NCBI RefSeq assembly: GCF_004328075.1
Contig: NZ_SJFN01000005.1
Coordinates: 42,563 to 106,562, forward strand
Reading direction: 5' to 3'
Length of the DNA stretch: 64,000 nt
DNA from: Siculibacillus lacustris
Lineage (GTDB): Bacteria > Pseudomonadota > Alphaproteobacteria > Rhizobiales > Ancalomicrobiaceae
The position numbers and the translations under genes are program-made. Position 1 is the stretch's first letter. Every line of letters starts with the position of its first letter. Under the pieces are notes generated by a model. It worked only from the letters and a program-made list of their open reading frames with translations, was not told the DNA's origin and did no database searches. Shown piece by piece: positions 1 to 12,273 of the stretch.

Positions 1-1193
1 TCGTCGGCCGCCGGCGCGACCGCCGTCGAGGACGTCCCTCCGGCGAGGTCCAGGCGGAGAGAGGGATCGACGACGGCGTCGGGAAGGGTCGCCCCCGGCA
101 CCGCGACGCGCCAGTCGAGGCTCCCGGCCTCGGCGGCCGGACGGAATTCGAAGGTGACGAGATCGGTGTTCGCGCCGGCGCCGTCGCGCAACCAGACCGT
201 CGTCGCCCAGGCGGTGACGCCGCGCGCGACCGGCGCGCCGTCGACCGCGGCGGGCTCGACCGGCCTGACGAGGCCGGAGGCCGGCGGCGAGACCGGACGG
301 ACGACGACCGTGGTGATCCGCCCGGCCTCGGCGGTGCCCCCCGGACCGGCCATGCTCGGCATCACCGCCCGCCAGTCGCCCCATCCGGTGACCAGATGCG
401 TCGTCTCGAGTTCGCTGCGGGTCAGGATGCGGATGCCGCTCGGCGGCGTGCTCTCCATCAACGGCACCACCCCGTCGCCGACCCCCATCTCGCGGAAATA
501 GGCGGCGAAGTCGTGGTAGAGCTGCGCCCCCGGCTCGATCGTCATCGGCGGGATCGCCTGATGTTCCTCGGAAATCAGCTCGCGCCCGGTCTCGACCTTG
601 CGGCCGCCCTCGAGCTTGTAGAACACCCGGTATTTCTTCAGCACCCGTCCTTCGGCATGGACCTGATGCACCCCGACTCGGCTCCACAGGCCGGCGAGGC
701 GGGTCTCCGCCCCGGCCAGCGCGAAGACGCAGGCCGACAGGCAGTCGCCGAGCAACAGCGGCAGACCCTTGCGCGGCGTCGCGCTGCCGCTCCGGCAGGC
801 CGCATCCGAGGTCGCACAGTCCGAGAACAGCGTGCGATTGACCGTCAGCGCCGCATGGCGCCGGCGCAACAGCCGCCCGACCTCCCGTGCCGCCTCGGTC
901 GAACCGCCCCGTGAATGCATCAGGATCGGCAGACGGCGGTCGCCGATCGTCTTGAACAGCTCGCGGAAGGCCTTCGGCGTCTCTTCGACGAAATCGCCTT
1001 CCGCCGAGATCCATTCGGCGCAGGTCGTGCCGCAGTCGGGATGATCCTCGCGCACCACCTGCACCCGCATCGGCGCCTTCGGGGGCGCCGCAGGGGGCGG
1101 CGCCGGCCGGGGTGACAGGGGTTCGGCGGCAACCGGGGCCGCCGCCAGGATCGAGAGCAGCAGGCTCGCCACGATTCGGAACGCAAGAGACAT
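1..1193 (-). CDS. Secreted ClpP/crotonase-fold protein, paralogue 1 (3'-truncated by window edge)
   Basis: The frame is open from an ATG at 1193 to base 1, so the C-terminus is missing. The product starts with a signal peptide (MSLAFRIVASLLLSILAAAP, then VAAEP) and is probably periplasmic. It carries the marks of the COG3904-type ClpP/crotonase-like family: a HSRGGS strand-turn near residue 95, a CLSACVFALAG block near 150 that would hold the nucleophile-like Ser, and a following VGVH. It closely parallels the next gene over the first ~250 residues (shared CGTTCAEWISAEGDFV and MHSRGGS) and diverges after that. Proteolytic activity is not established for the family. The fold assignment is fairly secure, the function is not. 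Confidence 0.7.
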   Translation of the reverse strand, partial: MSLAFRIVASLLLSILAAAPVAAEPLSPRPAPPPAAPPKAPMRVQVVREDHPDCGTTCAEWISAEGDFVEETPKAFRELFKTIGDRRLPILMHSRGGSTEAAREVGRLLRRRHAALTVNRTLFSDCATSDAACRSGSATPRKGLPLLLGDCLSACVFALAGAETRLAGLWSRVGVHQVHAEGRVLKKYRVFYKLEGGRKVETGRELISEEHQAIPPMTIEPGAQLYHDFAAYFREMGVGDGVVPLMESTPPSGIRILTRSELETTHLVTGWGDWRAVMPSMAGPGGTAEAGRITTVVVRPVSPPASGLVRPVEPAAVDGAPVARGVTAWATTVWLRDGAGANTDLVTFEFRPAAEAGSLDWRVAVPGATLPDAVVDPSLRLDLAGGTSSTAVAPAAD

Positions 1194-1276
1194 GGTCGTG
1201 GCTCCATGCGCGAGGGGCACCGCCCGAGACAGCCCCGGCGCGGTCAGCCTATACCGAGATCCCGCCCACCTCCACT

Positions 1277-1290
1277 GGGGCGTGCGCCCC
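1277..1290. terminator. Short GC hairpin between the two paralogues
   Basis: The spacer between the paralogues contains GGGGCGTGCGCCCC, a perfect inverted repeat with a minimal loop. There is no T-run. It may act as a weak intercistronic structure. Confidence 0.3.
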
Positions 1291-1347
1291 GAGGAGCTGT
1301 GAGTCGCCGGGCCGATTGGCCGTCTCCCGCGCCCGAAGCGCCGGCGA

Positions 1348-2730
1348 TCAGCGGAACGCCGGCGCCACCGCCGCGACGTTCGACACCGATCGGCACAGCA
1401 GCGCCCGCATCGGCTCGAGTTCGGGCAGGCGGGTGCGGTCGGCGGTGCGAACGATCTGGATCCGGTGCCGCTGCGCCCGGTGGAGCAGTTGAAGGACCAC
1501 CATCGGCGCGCGAGCGAGCGCGCAGAAGTCCGCCGTGGCCATCGATCCCGCCGGCGGCACCGCCGGAGCGGGCGCTTCCCCGGGCGCGGGCCGTGGCCGC
1601 GGCAACGCGAAGGCCCGGTGCACCCGTTCGGCGGTCACCATGCGAAACCCCACGCCCACGGCCCGCGCGGGCAGGCGCACGCGATCGACCGCGACGATCC
1701 AATTGACCGTCCGCGCGCCGATGATTCCGTCGAAGCGCAAGGCGACGGAGCCGCCGTCCGACAGGCGCAGTTCCGCCACCGCCCACTGCATCACCGGCAC
1801 GATCGGCCGATAGATCCGCGGCACGGCCGGATCGGCGACCTCGATCGGACCGACCAGACGCGCCGGCGTGATCCCGGGAAGAAGCGAGCCGACCGTCTGC
1901 GGCCCCGTCGTGAGGCGCAACGCCGCCCTTTCGCGAGGAGTCACGAGCCGGATCCCCGACGGTGGCGCGCTCTCCATCAGCGGCACGAGGCCGTCGATCA
2001 GCCCCATCTCGCGATAGAAGCGCGCGATCGTCTCGTAGTAGGGATCGCCGGGCGCGATCGTATACGGCGGGATCGTCAGGCTCTCCCCGGTCGGTTCGGG
2101 TCCGAGCTCGATGCGATTGCCGTCCTCGTCGCGACGATAGCGCATGCGCGTTTCGCGCAAGACCCGTTGCGGCGCCCGAACCAGATGCACCCCGACCACC
2201 GTCTCCGGTCCCGCCAGTCGAACCTCGCCGCCGGCGAGCGCCGCCACGCAGGCCGAAAGGCACAGGCCGGTCTCCGCCGGCCGGCCCACCAGAGAGGTGC
2301 CGCGCCATTCCCGGCAGGCCGAATCGGGGTCGAGGCAGGTCGGCAGGATGGTCCGGGCCACCGCCACCGCGGCGTGGTGCTGCCGCAGCAGCCGACCGAC
2401 CTCGAGAGCCGCCTCCATCGAGCCGCCGCGCGAATGCATCAGCACCGGCAGCGTTCGGGCGCCGAGGGCCCAGAAGATCCTCTGAAAGTCCAACGGCGTC
2501 CGGTCGACGAAGTCGCCCTCCGCCGAGATCCATTCGGCGCAGGTGGTGCCGCAACCCGGGCGATCCTCGCGGACCACCAGGACCCGCATCGGCACCATCG
2601 CCCGATCCGCCGCGACGGTCGGGGTCGGCGGGCTCGCCGCGACCGGCGGCGCCGCCGAGACGCCTTCGGCGAAGCCGAACATCCCGGAGAGACAGACGAC
2701 GAGGATCGGGATCGGTGCGAGGCGACGCAT
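1348..2730 (-). CDS. Secreted ClpP/crotonase-fold protein, paralogue 2
   Basis: This is a 460-residue protein from the ATG at 2730. That start is preferred over an upstream in-frame one because it begins a good signal peptide (MRRLAPIPILVVCLSG..., cleavage near GVSA). The ClpP/crotonase-like signature is present: MHSRGGSMEAALEVGRLLR near residue 100, then CLSACVAALAGGEVRLAG and VGVH. Cysteines in CGTTC and in the 'PTCLDPDSACREW' segment suggest disulfides in the periplasm. The C-terminal half resembles nothing I recognise and differs from the adjacent paralogue. The two genes look like a tandem duplication followed by divergence. A serine-protease-like or scaffold role is possible but unproven. 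Confidence 0.75.
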   Translation of the reverse strand: MRRLAPIPILVVCLSGMFGFAEGVSAAPPVAASPPTPTVAADRAMVPMRVLVVREDRPGCGTTCAEWISAEGDFVDRTPLDFQRIFWALGARTLPVLMHSRGGSMEAALEVGRLLRQHHAAVAVARTILPTCLDPDSACREWRGTSLVGRPAETGLCLSACVAALAGGEVRLAGPETVVGVHLVRAPQRVLRETRMRYRRDEDGNRIELGPEPTGESLTIPPYTIAPGDPYYETIARFYREMGLIDGLVPLMESAPPSGIRLVTPRERAALRLTTGPQTVGSLLPGITPARLVGPIEVADPAVPRIYRPIVPVMQWAVAELRLSDGGSVALRFDGIIGARTVNWIVAVDRVRLPARAVGVGFRMVTAERVHRAFALPRPRPAPGEAPAPAVPPAGSMATADFCALARAPMVVLQLLHRAQRHRIQIVRTADRTRLPELEPMRALLCRSVSNVAAVAPAFR

Positions 2731-2848
2731 GGCGGCTTCCGTGCGCGCGGGGCGACGGCCGGAGCCCGCCCCCGGCACCGCCCTCCCCGCACCGGAAACT
2801 CTAGAGGCGGGCGCCGTTCGACGCCACTTCGGGTTGAACCCGATACGA

Positions 2849-2879
2849 CGAAGGCCCCGATCGACGATCGGGGCCTTCG
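2849..2879 (-). terminator. Terminator of the atp operon
   Basis: There is a perfect 13-bp stem (CGAAGGCCCCGAT / ATCGGGGCCTTCG) with a 5-nt loop, about 23 nt past the atpC stop on the minus strand. No long T-run follows, which is common in high-GC genomes. It probably ends F1 operon transcription. Confidence 0.75.
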
Positions 2880-2902
2880 CGGAAACCGTCGTACCGGTGC
2901 GA

Positions 2903-3316
2903 TCAGTGACCGGCCGGCGTCGTGGCGGCGAACACCGCCCTGAGCTGATCGAGCTTCTCCTGGGCGACGCGCTTGACCTCGTCGGTCGACGCGTCGGCGA
3001 CGTCCTCTTCGGCGTCCTGGATCTCGCGGGCGATCACGTCGGCCTTGAGCTCTTCGACCGGAATCGCCTGTTCGGCGAGGATCGTCAGCCCGGCCGGCGA
3101 AGCGTCGGCGAAGCCGCCGCGCACGAAGATCCGGGCGATGCGGCCGCCGCTCACGGTGACCTCGACCACGCCCGGCCGCACCGTCGTCATGAACGGCGAA
3201 TGGCCCTTGAGCATGGTGAAGTCGCCCTCGGAGCCGGGCACGACGACCTGCGTCGCTTCCTCGGAGAGGACCAGACGCGCCGGGGAGACCAGCTCGAACT
3301 TGAAGCCTTCGGCCAT
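2903..3316 (-). CDS. atpC: ATP synthase F1 subunit epsilon
   Basis: This 137-residue protein starts [20 protein letters not shown], the usual N-terminal beta-sandwich of epsilon, and ends in a short helical region ([18 protein letters not shown]). It is part of the central stalk, where it links gamma to the c-ring and can inhibit ATP hydrolysis. Its length is normal for the family. It is the last gene of atpHAGDC, separated from atpD by a 77-nt spacer with a strong hairpin and followed by the operon terminator. Confidence 0.97.
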   Translation of the reverse strand: MAEGFKFELVSPARLVLSEEATQVVVPGSEGDFTMLKGHSPFMTTVRPGVVEVTVSGGRIARIFVRGGFADASPAGLTILAEQAIPVEELKADVIAREIQDAEEDVADASTDEVKRVAQEKLDQLRAVFAATTPAGH

Positions 3317-3357
3317 GGGTGCCTCTTCTCAACGTTCCCTGACGGGAGGGAGCTCGG

Positions 3358-3376
3358 CCGGGGGAGGGTCCCCCGG
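3358..3376 (-). other. Intercistronic hairpin between atpD and atpC
   Basis: CCGGGGGA - GGG - TCCCCCGG forms an 8-bp perfect stem 18 nt after the atpD stop. It is likely an mRNA stability or processing element between beta and epsilon. It has no T-run, so it is not a classical terminator. Confidence 0.55.
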
Positions 3377-3393
3377 TCCGTGCGCGGGCCCGA

Positions 3394-4857
<1,464 letters not shown>

Positions 4858-5736
4858 TCAGACCGCGTCGGCGCCCGAGATGATTTCGATGAGTTCTTTG
4901 GTGATCATCGCCTGGCGCGACCGGTTGTAGGTCGTCGTCAGCTTCTTGATCATTTCACCCGCATTGCGCGTCGCGCTGTCCATCGCCGACATGCGCGCGC
5001 CCTGTTCGGAGGCGGCATTCTCGAGCAGCGCCCGGAACACCTGCGTCGACAGATTGCGCGGCAGCAGGTCCGCGAGGATCTCTTCCTCGCCCGGCTCGCA
5101 CTCGTAGATCGCGCCGCCGACCGTCGAAACCGCCCCCGTGGGCACCTGTGCCGGGATCAGCTGATGCGCGGTCGGGACCTGCTGGATCACCGACTTGAAG
5201 CGCGAGAAGAACAGCGTCGCGACGTCGAACTCGCCGGCCTCGAACATCGCCCGGATCTTGCGACCGACCCCGTCGGCATGGTCGAAGGTCAGCTGACGCA
5301 CCGCCTTGAACTCGATCACCTCGACGATCTTGTCGGCGAACAGCCGGCGCAACTGGTCGGCGCCCTTGCGCCCGACGCAGAGGATCTTGACCTCTTTGCC
5401 CTCGGCGATCAGCCGATGGGCGGTGTCGCGGGCGAGACGGGCGATCGACGAATTGAAGGCGCCGCACAGCCCGCGTTCGGCGGTGCAGACCACCAGCAGA
5501 TGGACGTCCGAACGGCCGTTGCCGGCGAGCAGCACCGGCGCGTCGGCGCGACCCTCGTAGGCGCCGGCCAGATTGGCGAGCACCGAGGCCATCCGCTCCG
5601 CGAAGGGACGCGCCGCTTCGGCCGCCTGCTGGGCGCGCCGCAGCTTGGCCGCGGCGACCATCTGCATGGCCTTCGTGATCTTCTGCGTCGCCTTCACCGA
5701 GGCGATGCGATTTCGCAGATCCTTCAAGCTCGGCAT
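4858..5736 (-). CDS. atpG: ATP synthase F1 subunit gamma
   Basis: This 292-residue rotor shaft starts at [20 protein letters not shown]. An in-frame start 54 nt upstream was rejected because the family begins at MPSLKDL. The conserved N-terminal coiled-coil segment ([16 protein letters not shown]) and C-terminal helix ([19 protein letters not shown], ending [14 protein letters not shown]) are complete. It sits between atpA and atpD in the standard order. Confidence 0.98.
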   Translation of the reverse strand: MPSLKDLRNRIASVKATQKITKAMQMVAAAKLRRAQQAAEAARPFAERMASVLANLAGAYEGRADAPVLLAGNGRSDVHLLVVCTAERGLCGAFNSSIARLARDTAHRLIAEGKEVKILCVGRKGADQLRRLFADKIVEVIEFKAVRQLTFDHADGVGRKIRAMFEAGEFDVATLFFSRFKSVIQQVPTAHQLIPAQVPTGAVSTVGGAIYECEPGEEEILADLLPRNLSTQVFRALLENAASEQGARMSAMDSATRNAGEMIKKLTTTYNRSRQAMITKELIEIISGADAV

Positions 5737-5790
5737 CGGGCCGTCCTGTTCTCGCGCGCGGGACCCGAGAGGCCCCGTCCCACCGTCCAC

Positions 5791-5817
5791 GACCCGCGCG
5801 GTTGTCCCACGCGGGTC
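5791..5817 (-). other. Intercistronic hairpin between atpA and atpG
   Basis: GACCCGCG and CGCGGGTC pair as an 8-bp stem around an 11-nt loop, 16 nt beyond the atpA stop. It is a second stable structure inside the atp transcript and probably affects segmental mRNA stability. Confidence 0.5.
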
Positions 5818-5833
5818 GCACGATCCTCGTCCG

Positions 5834-7926
<2,093 letters not shown>

Positions 7927-7984
7927 CGGTCAGGAACCCCCACGCCAAGTCGGGCATACGATGCGGCAACCGCTCCGGACACCC

Positions 7985-7998
7985 TTCAAATCATTGAA
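7985..7998. promoter_or_regulatory. Palindrome in the atpH upstream region
   Basis: TTCAA-ATCA-TTGAA is a perfect 5+5 inverted repeat in an AT-rich patch 59 nt upstream of atpH. It resembles a regulator-binding half-site pair (compare the FNR/CRP layout, though the sequence is not the FNR consensus). The regulator is unknown. Confidence 0.3.
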
Positions 7999-8002
7999 TT
8001 TT

Positions 8003-8032
8003 CTCGGCTTGAAGCGCTCGCGCCGAGTTTTT
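8003..8032 (+). terminator. Hairpin with T-run upstream of atpH
   Basis: CTCGGC ... GCCGAG pairs as a 6-bp stem with a 13-nt loop, followed on the plus strand by five T. In that direction it resembles an intrinsic terminator, although no plus-strand gene precedes it. On the minus strand it would be a leader hairpin of the atp transcript. Confidence 0.35.
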
Positions 8033-8147
8033 CCCCCGAAGTCGACGTGTCCTAGCATAGGCGAACGGACCGACGCAACTGCACCTCCGGCGAGATTTCC
8101 GAAAGTCTAACACGGCGCAGCTCGATCGGGGGCGGATCCGTGAGCCT

Positions 8148-10382
8148 TTACAAGAAGCTCTGCGGATCGACGTCGATCTGCACCCGCACCCCCCCGGTGG
8201 CCGCCGGTGCCGCCGCCATCCATCGCCGGAGGAAGGCCTGGAGGTCGACGTGGCGCGCCACCTGGACCAGCAGCCGGAAGCGATGGCGCCCGCGCACCAC
8301 GGCGATCGGCGCCTCCGCCGGACCGAGCACCGTGACCTCGTCCTGTTGCGGTGCAGCGAGAGCCAGTGCCCGTGCCTGGGCGAAGGCCGGCTCGCGGGCG
8401 TCGGCCGAGACGATCAGACCGGCCAGCCGACCGAACGGCGGCAAGCCCGCCCGGCGCCGCTCGGCGATCTCGCTGTCGTAGAATCCGTCGCGGTCACCGG
8501 CGATGATCGCCCTGAGCACCGGATGCTCGGGCGCCCGGGTCTGCACGAAGGCCCGCGCCCCCGCCTCCGACCGGCCGGCGCGCCCGGTGACCTGCTGGAT
8601 CAACTGAAAGGTCTTCTCGGCGGCGCGCGGATCGCCCTGGGCGAGGCCGAGGTCGGCGTCGACCACTCCGACCAGCGCCAGCAGCGGAAAATTGTGGCCC
8701 TTGGCGAGAATTTGCGTGCCGATCACGATGTCAGCCTCGCCCTTGGCGAAGGCGGCGAGCTCGAGCTTCATCCGCGCCGTGCCGCCCGGCAGGTCCGAGG
8801 ACAGCACCAGCCGCCGGGCGTCGGGGAACAACTCGGCCGCCTCCTCGGCGATTCGCTCGATGCCCGGGCCGCAGGCGACCAGCGCATCGAGCTCGCCGCA
8901 TTCGGGACAGGAGTCGGGCCGGCGCACCGTGTGGCCGCAGTGATGGCAGGTCAGCACCCCGCGGAACCGGTGTTCGACCAGCCAGGTCGAGCAGTTGGGG
9001 CATTCGAAGCGATGGCCGCAGCTCCGGCACAGGGTCAGCGGCGCATAGCCGCGGCGATTGAGGAACAACAAGGCTTGGCGCCCCGCCGCCACCGTGTCGC
9101 GCACTGCCGCGGCGAGGATCGGCGACAGGAAGCGCCCGCGCTCCGGCGCCGGCCGCCGCAGGTCGAGCGCGACGATCGCCGGCGGCCGCCCGGCCCCGGC
9201 CCGCGACGGCAGGCTCAGCCGCCGGTAGCGCCCCTGCTCGGCGTTGACCCAGCTCTCCAGCGACGGCGTCGCCGAGGCCAGAATCACCGGGAAGTCGCCG
9301 AGCCGGCCGCGCACCACCCCCATGTCGCGGGCGTGATAGACCGCGCCGTCCTCCTGCTTGTAGGCGCCGTCGTGTTCCTCGTCGACGACCACCAACCCGA
9401 GGTCGGCGAAGGGCAGGAACAGCGACGAGCGCGCCCCCACCACCACCGCCACGTCGCCGGTCGCCACCCCACGCCACACCCGCGCCCGGGTCTTCGGCGC
9501 CACGTCGGAATGCCATTCCGCCGGCTTGACCCCGAAGCGCGCCACGAATCGATCGAGGAACTCGGCGGTCAGGGCGATCTCCGGCAACAGCACCAGCGCC
9601 TGCCGCCCCGCCGCCACCGTCGCCGCCACCGCCTCGAAATAAACTTCGGTCTTGCCCGACCCGGTCACCCCGTCGAGGAGGTCGACCCGGAACCCGCCCT
9701 CGGCCACCGCCGCGCGCAGCGCCGCCGCCGCCGCCGCCTGATCGGGATTGAGGTCGCGCGCCCCGTAGCTCGGATCCGGCCGCCCCGGCGGCAGACCCGA
9801 CGGCAGCCACACCTCCTCCAGCGTGCCCTGGGCGATCAGCCCGTCGACGACGCTCGCCGACACCGCCGCCGCCGCCACCAGCCCGCCGCGCGACCACGCG
9901 AAGTCGCCGGCCAAGACCTCGAGCACCCGCGCCCGCGCCGCCGTCAGCCGCTCCGGCGGCGGCCCGGCCCGGCGCACGCCGCGGACCGGCGCCTCCGGCT
10001 CCAGCGCCTCCGGCGCCCTGAGCACCATCCGCAGCACCATGCCGCGCGGCACCAGATAGTAGCGGCCGACCCAGTCGACGAAGCGCCGCATCGCCGGCGC
10101 CAACGGCGGCACGTCGAACACCCGCACGATCTCGCGCAGCCGGTTGTCACCGGTCGAAAGCCCCCGCCCGCCCGGCTCCTCGTCCCACACCACCCCGAGC
10201 ACCCGCCGCGGTCCGAGCGGCACCTCGACGATCGACCCGACCGGCGCGTCGCCGTCGAGCGGCACCCGGTAGGAATAGGCGACGTCGAGCGCCACCGGCA
10301 CCAGCACCGGCACGACGCGCGGGCCCGCGGGGGCGGTCTTCGCGAAGAGATCGGAGGTCGGTGCGGGCACGCGCGGACTCAC
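8148..10382 (-). CDS. priA: Primosomal protein N' (replication restart helicase)
   Basis: PriA is a 3'-5' superfamily 2 helicase that reloads the replisome at collapsed forks. The sequence shows Walker A GVTGSGKTEVYFEA, the DEEH box (VVVDEEHDGAYKQ), and the zinc-binding cysteine region inserted between helicase motifs (CRSCGHRFECPNC, then CHHCGH and CPECG). I place the start at a GTG at 10382 (744 residues), because the preceding 48 in-frame residues are unlike PriA and run into the xerC promoter region. No strong ribosome binding site precedes this GTG, so the start is uncertain. It lies upstream of atpHAGDC on the same strand, as is usual in Hyphomicrobiales. Confidence 0.95.
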   Translation of the reverse strand: MSPRVPAPTSDLFAKTAPAGPRVVPVLVPVALDVAYSYRVPLDGDAPVGSIVEVPLGPRRVLGVVWDEEPGGRGLSTGDNRLREIVRVFDVPPLAPAMRRFVDWVGRYYLVPRGMVLRMVLRAPEALEPEAPVRGVRRAGPPPERLTAARARVLEVLAGDFAWSRGGLVAAAAVSASVVDGLIAQGTLEEVWLPSGLPPGRPDPSYGARDLNPDQAAAAAALRAAVAEGGFRVDLLDGVTGSGKTEVYFEAVAATVAAGRQALVLLPEIALTAEFLDRFVARFGVKPAEWHSDVAPKTRARVWRGVATGDVAVVVGARSSLFLPFADLGLVVVDEEHDGAYKQEDGAVYHARDMGVVRGRLGDFPVILASATPSLESWVNAEQGRYRRLSLPSRAGAGRPPAIVALDLRRPAPERGRFLSPILAAAVRDTVAAGRQALLFLNRRGYAPLTLCRSCGHRFECPNCSTWLVEHRFRGVLTCHHCGHTVRRPDSCPECGELDALVACGPGIERIAEEAAELFPDARRLVLSSDLPGGTARMKLELAAFAKGEADIVIGTQILAKGHNFPLLALVGVVDADLGLAQGDPRAAEKTFQLIQQVTGRAGRSEAGARAFVQTRAPEHPVLRAIIAGDRDGFYDSEIAERRRAGLPPFGRLAGLIVSADAREPAFAQARALALAAPQQDEVTVLGPAEAPIAVVRGRHRFRLLVQVARHVDLQAFLRRWMAAAPAATGGVRVQIDVDPQSFL

Positions 10383-10579
10383 GGAACGGAGACAAGCGAC
10401 TCGCCGGGAGCGATCGCCGGGGTCAGGATAGGCGGAGCGGACGACGCAGGCGAGCCCGCCCGATTCGGCTCGCCGGCGCAGGCATCGGTCGGGTGTCGCG
10501 AAGGTGCGCATTAACGGTGCGTTCACCCTGACGGGCCATCGTCGAAGACCCGCGACCGCGCGGCGACGGAGGACGATTC

Positions 10580-11524
10580 ATGGCCGGCGCCGAGCTGCTG
10601 ATCATCGCCGCGCCCGATCTCGCCGAGGCGCTCGAGCGCTGGCGCCGTCACCTCGGCCTCGAGCGCCGCGTCTCGCCCGAGACGCTCGAAGCCTACGACC
10701 GCGACGTCGACCAGTTCCTGCGCTTCCTCACGGGCCATTTCGGCGAACCGCCGACGATTGCCCGCCTCTCGGAAGTGCGGCCGGCGGACCTGCGCGCCTT
10801 CCTCGCCCGCCGCCGCACCGAAGGCGTCGGCGCCCGCACCCTCGGCCGCAATCTCGCCGGGGTGCGTTCGCTCGCCCGTTTCCTGGAGCGCCGCGACGGG
10901 CTCAATGCCGCCCCCTATCGGGCGGTCCACGCGCCGAAGGCCGGCCGCAGCCTGCCCCATCCGGTCGCCGCCGCGGCCGCCCGCCGCCTCGTCGATCCCG
11001 CCGAGAGCCTCGCCGCGGAAGCCTGGATCGCCGCCCGCGACGCCGCGGTCTTCGCGCTGCTCTACGGCTGCGGCCTGCGCATCGCCGAGGCCCTGTCGAT
11101 CCTGCGCCGCGACGCACCGATCGCCGGCGCCCGCGCCCTGCGGGTCACCGGCAAGGGCGGCAAGACCCGGATCGTGCCGGTCCTGCCGATCGTCGGGCGG
11201 GCGATCGAGGACTACATCGCCCGCTGCCCCTATGCGCTCGACGCCGATCAGCCGCTGTTCCGCGGCGCCAAGGGCGGGCCGCTGTCGCCGCGCCTGATCC
11301 AGCTGGCGATGGAGCGCCTGCGCGGCGCCCTGGGCCTGCCCGACAGCGCCACGCCGCACGCCCTGCGCCACGCCTTCGCCACCCACCTGCTCGGCGCCGG
11401 CGGCGATCTCCGCACCATCCAGGAGCTGCTCGGCCACGCCAGCCTGTCGACCACCCAGATCTATACCGAGGTCGATTCGGTCCGCCTGCTCGAAGTCTGG
11501 CAGAAGACCCATCCGCGGGCTTGA
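10580..11524 (+). CDS. xerC: Tyrosine recombinase XerC
   Basis: This 314-residue site-specific recombinase resolves chromosome dimers at dif together with XerD. The N-terminal SAM-like core-binding domain spans ~15-105 and the catalytic domain ~125-310. The full active-site set is visible: Arg167 (LLYGCGLRIAEAL), Lys near 192-195 (TGKGGKTR), His260-x-x-Arg263 (HALRHAFATHLL), His286 (LLGHASLSTT) and Tyr295. The RBS GGAGG sits 7 nt before the ATG. The gene is divergent from priA. No neighbouring mobile-element features suggest an integrase. Confidence 0.93.
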   Translation: MAGAELLIIAAPDLAEALERWRRHLGLERRVSPETLEAYDRDVDQFLRFLTGHFGEPPTIARLSEVRPADLRAFLARRRTEGVGARTLGRNLAGVRSLARFLERRDGLNAAPYRAVHAPKAGRSLPHPVAAAAARRLVDPAESLAAEAWIAARDAAVFALLYGCGLRIAEALSILRRDAPIAGARALRVTGKGGKTRIVPVLPIVGRAIEDYIARCPYALDADQPLFRGAKGGPLSPRLIQLAMERLRGALGLPDSATPHALRHAFATHLLGAGGDLRTIQELLGHASLSTTQIYTEVDSVRLLEVWQKTHPRA

Positions 11525-11537
11525 GGCGCCGCGGACG

Positions 11538-12197
11538 TCAGTCCCGATCGGGAGCGCCGAGGGGAAAGTAGTGGCGGAACGGCCGGCCGCCGTCGACGGC
11601 GCGGGCGACCGACGGGCGCGCCAGCAGCCGCGCGCGATAGGCGCGCAAGGTCGGATGGCTCTCGGCGATCGGGTGGGTCCAGTCGGCGTAGAACAGCGAC
11701 GGCGCCGCGGCACAGTCCGCCAGCGTGAAGGTCTCGCCCGCCGCCCAGGTCTTCCCGGTCAAGTGGGTTTCGAGCCAGCCATAGGCGCAGTCGAGGCGCG
11801 CGGCCGCGAGCGTGTGGCCCGCCTCGGGGTTCATCGGTAGCGTGCCCAATTTCGCCCCGACGGCGAGCTGCACCGGGTCCATCACATGGAGGTCGAAGAA
11901 GCGGTCGAGGAAGCGCACGGTCAGCGCCGCCATCGGGTCGTCGGGCAGCAGCGGATGGCGACCGGGATGGGCGATCTGCAGGTATTCGACGATGATGCTG
12001 GTCTCCACCACCTGACGGTCGCCGTCGAGCAGCAGCGGAAACTTGCGCAGCGGCCAACGGCTCAGCCAGTCCGCGATGTTGTCCGGAAACTGCGGATCGA
12101 GGCTGCGGAACTCGAACGGTGTGGCGGTCTCGTCGAGGGCGATCAGGGCCTTCTGGGTATAGGACGAGAAGGGATGGCCGTAGAGCACCAGCGACAT
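11538..12197 (-). CDS. Glutathione S-transferase family protein
   Basis: This 219-residue protein starts at MSLVLYGHPFSSYTQKALI, with the start moved 4 codons inside the longest frame to fit the family. The N-terminal thioredoxin-like domain has the FSSYTQK catalytic-region motif, PLRKFPLLL (cis-Pro loop region) and ETSIIVEYL, which binds the glutathione gamma-glutamyl part. The all-helical C-terminal domain includes TLADCAAAPSLFYADW. The substrate is not predictable. It is divergent from an HxlR regulator across a 76-nt spacer containing a palindrome, so it is probably that regulator's target. Confidence 0.88.
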   Translation of the reverse strand: MSLVLYGHPFSSYTQKALIALDETATPFEFRSLDPQFPDNIADWLSRWPLRKFPLLLDGDRQVVETSIIVEYLQIAHPGRHPLLPDDPMAALTVRFLDRFFDLHVMDPVQLAVGAKLGTLPMNPEAGHTLAAARLDCAYGWLETHLTGKTWAAGETFTLADCAAAPSLFYADWTHPIAESHPTLRAYRARLLARPSVARAVDGGRPFRHYFPLGAPDRD

Positions 12198-12254
12198 CGT
12201 TGCCTCCATCCGTTACCACTTGCGTCCTGCATGCGGTCCCACCATATCCAGACC

Positions 12255-12271
12255 ACTTGCATGATGCAAGT
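12255..12271. promoter_or_regulatory. Palindromic operator between the GST and HxlR genes
   Basis: ACTTGCATGATGCAAGT is an almost perfect 17-bp palindrome, just 3 nt from the HxlR start codon. A half-copy, ACCACTTGC, recurs at 12215-12223. Its position in the short divergent spacer suggests binding by the adjacent regulator. Confidence 0.6.
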
Positions 12272-12273
12272 AG

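Noticed and set aside
10580-11524. Phage or island integrase
   Set aside because: The tyrosine recombinase sits in the conserved xerC-priA-atp neighbourhood, has XerC length and motifs, and there is no tRNA, direct repeat or phage gene nearby.
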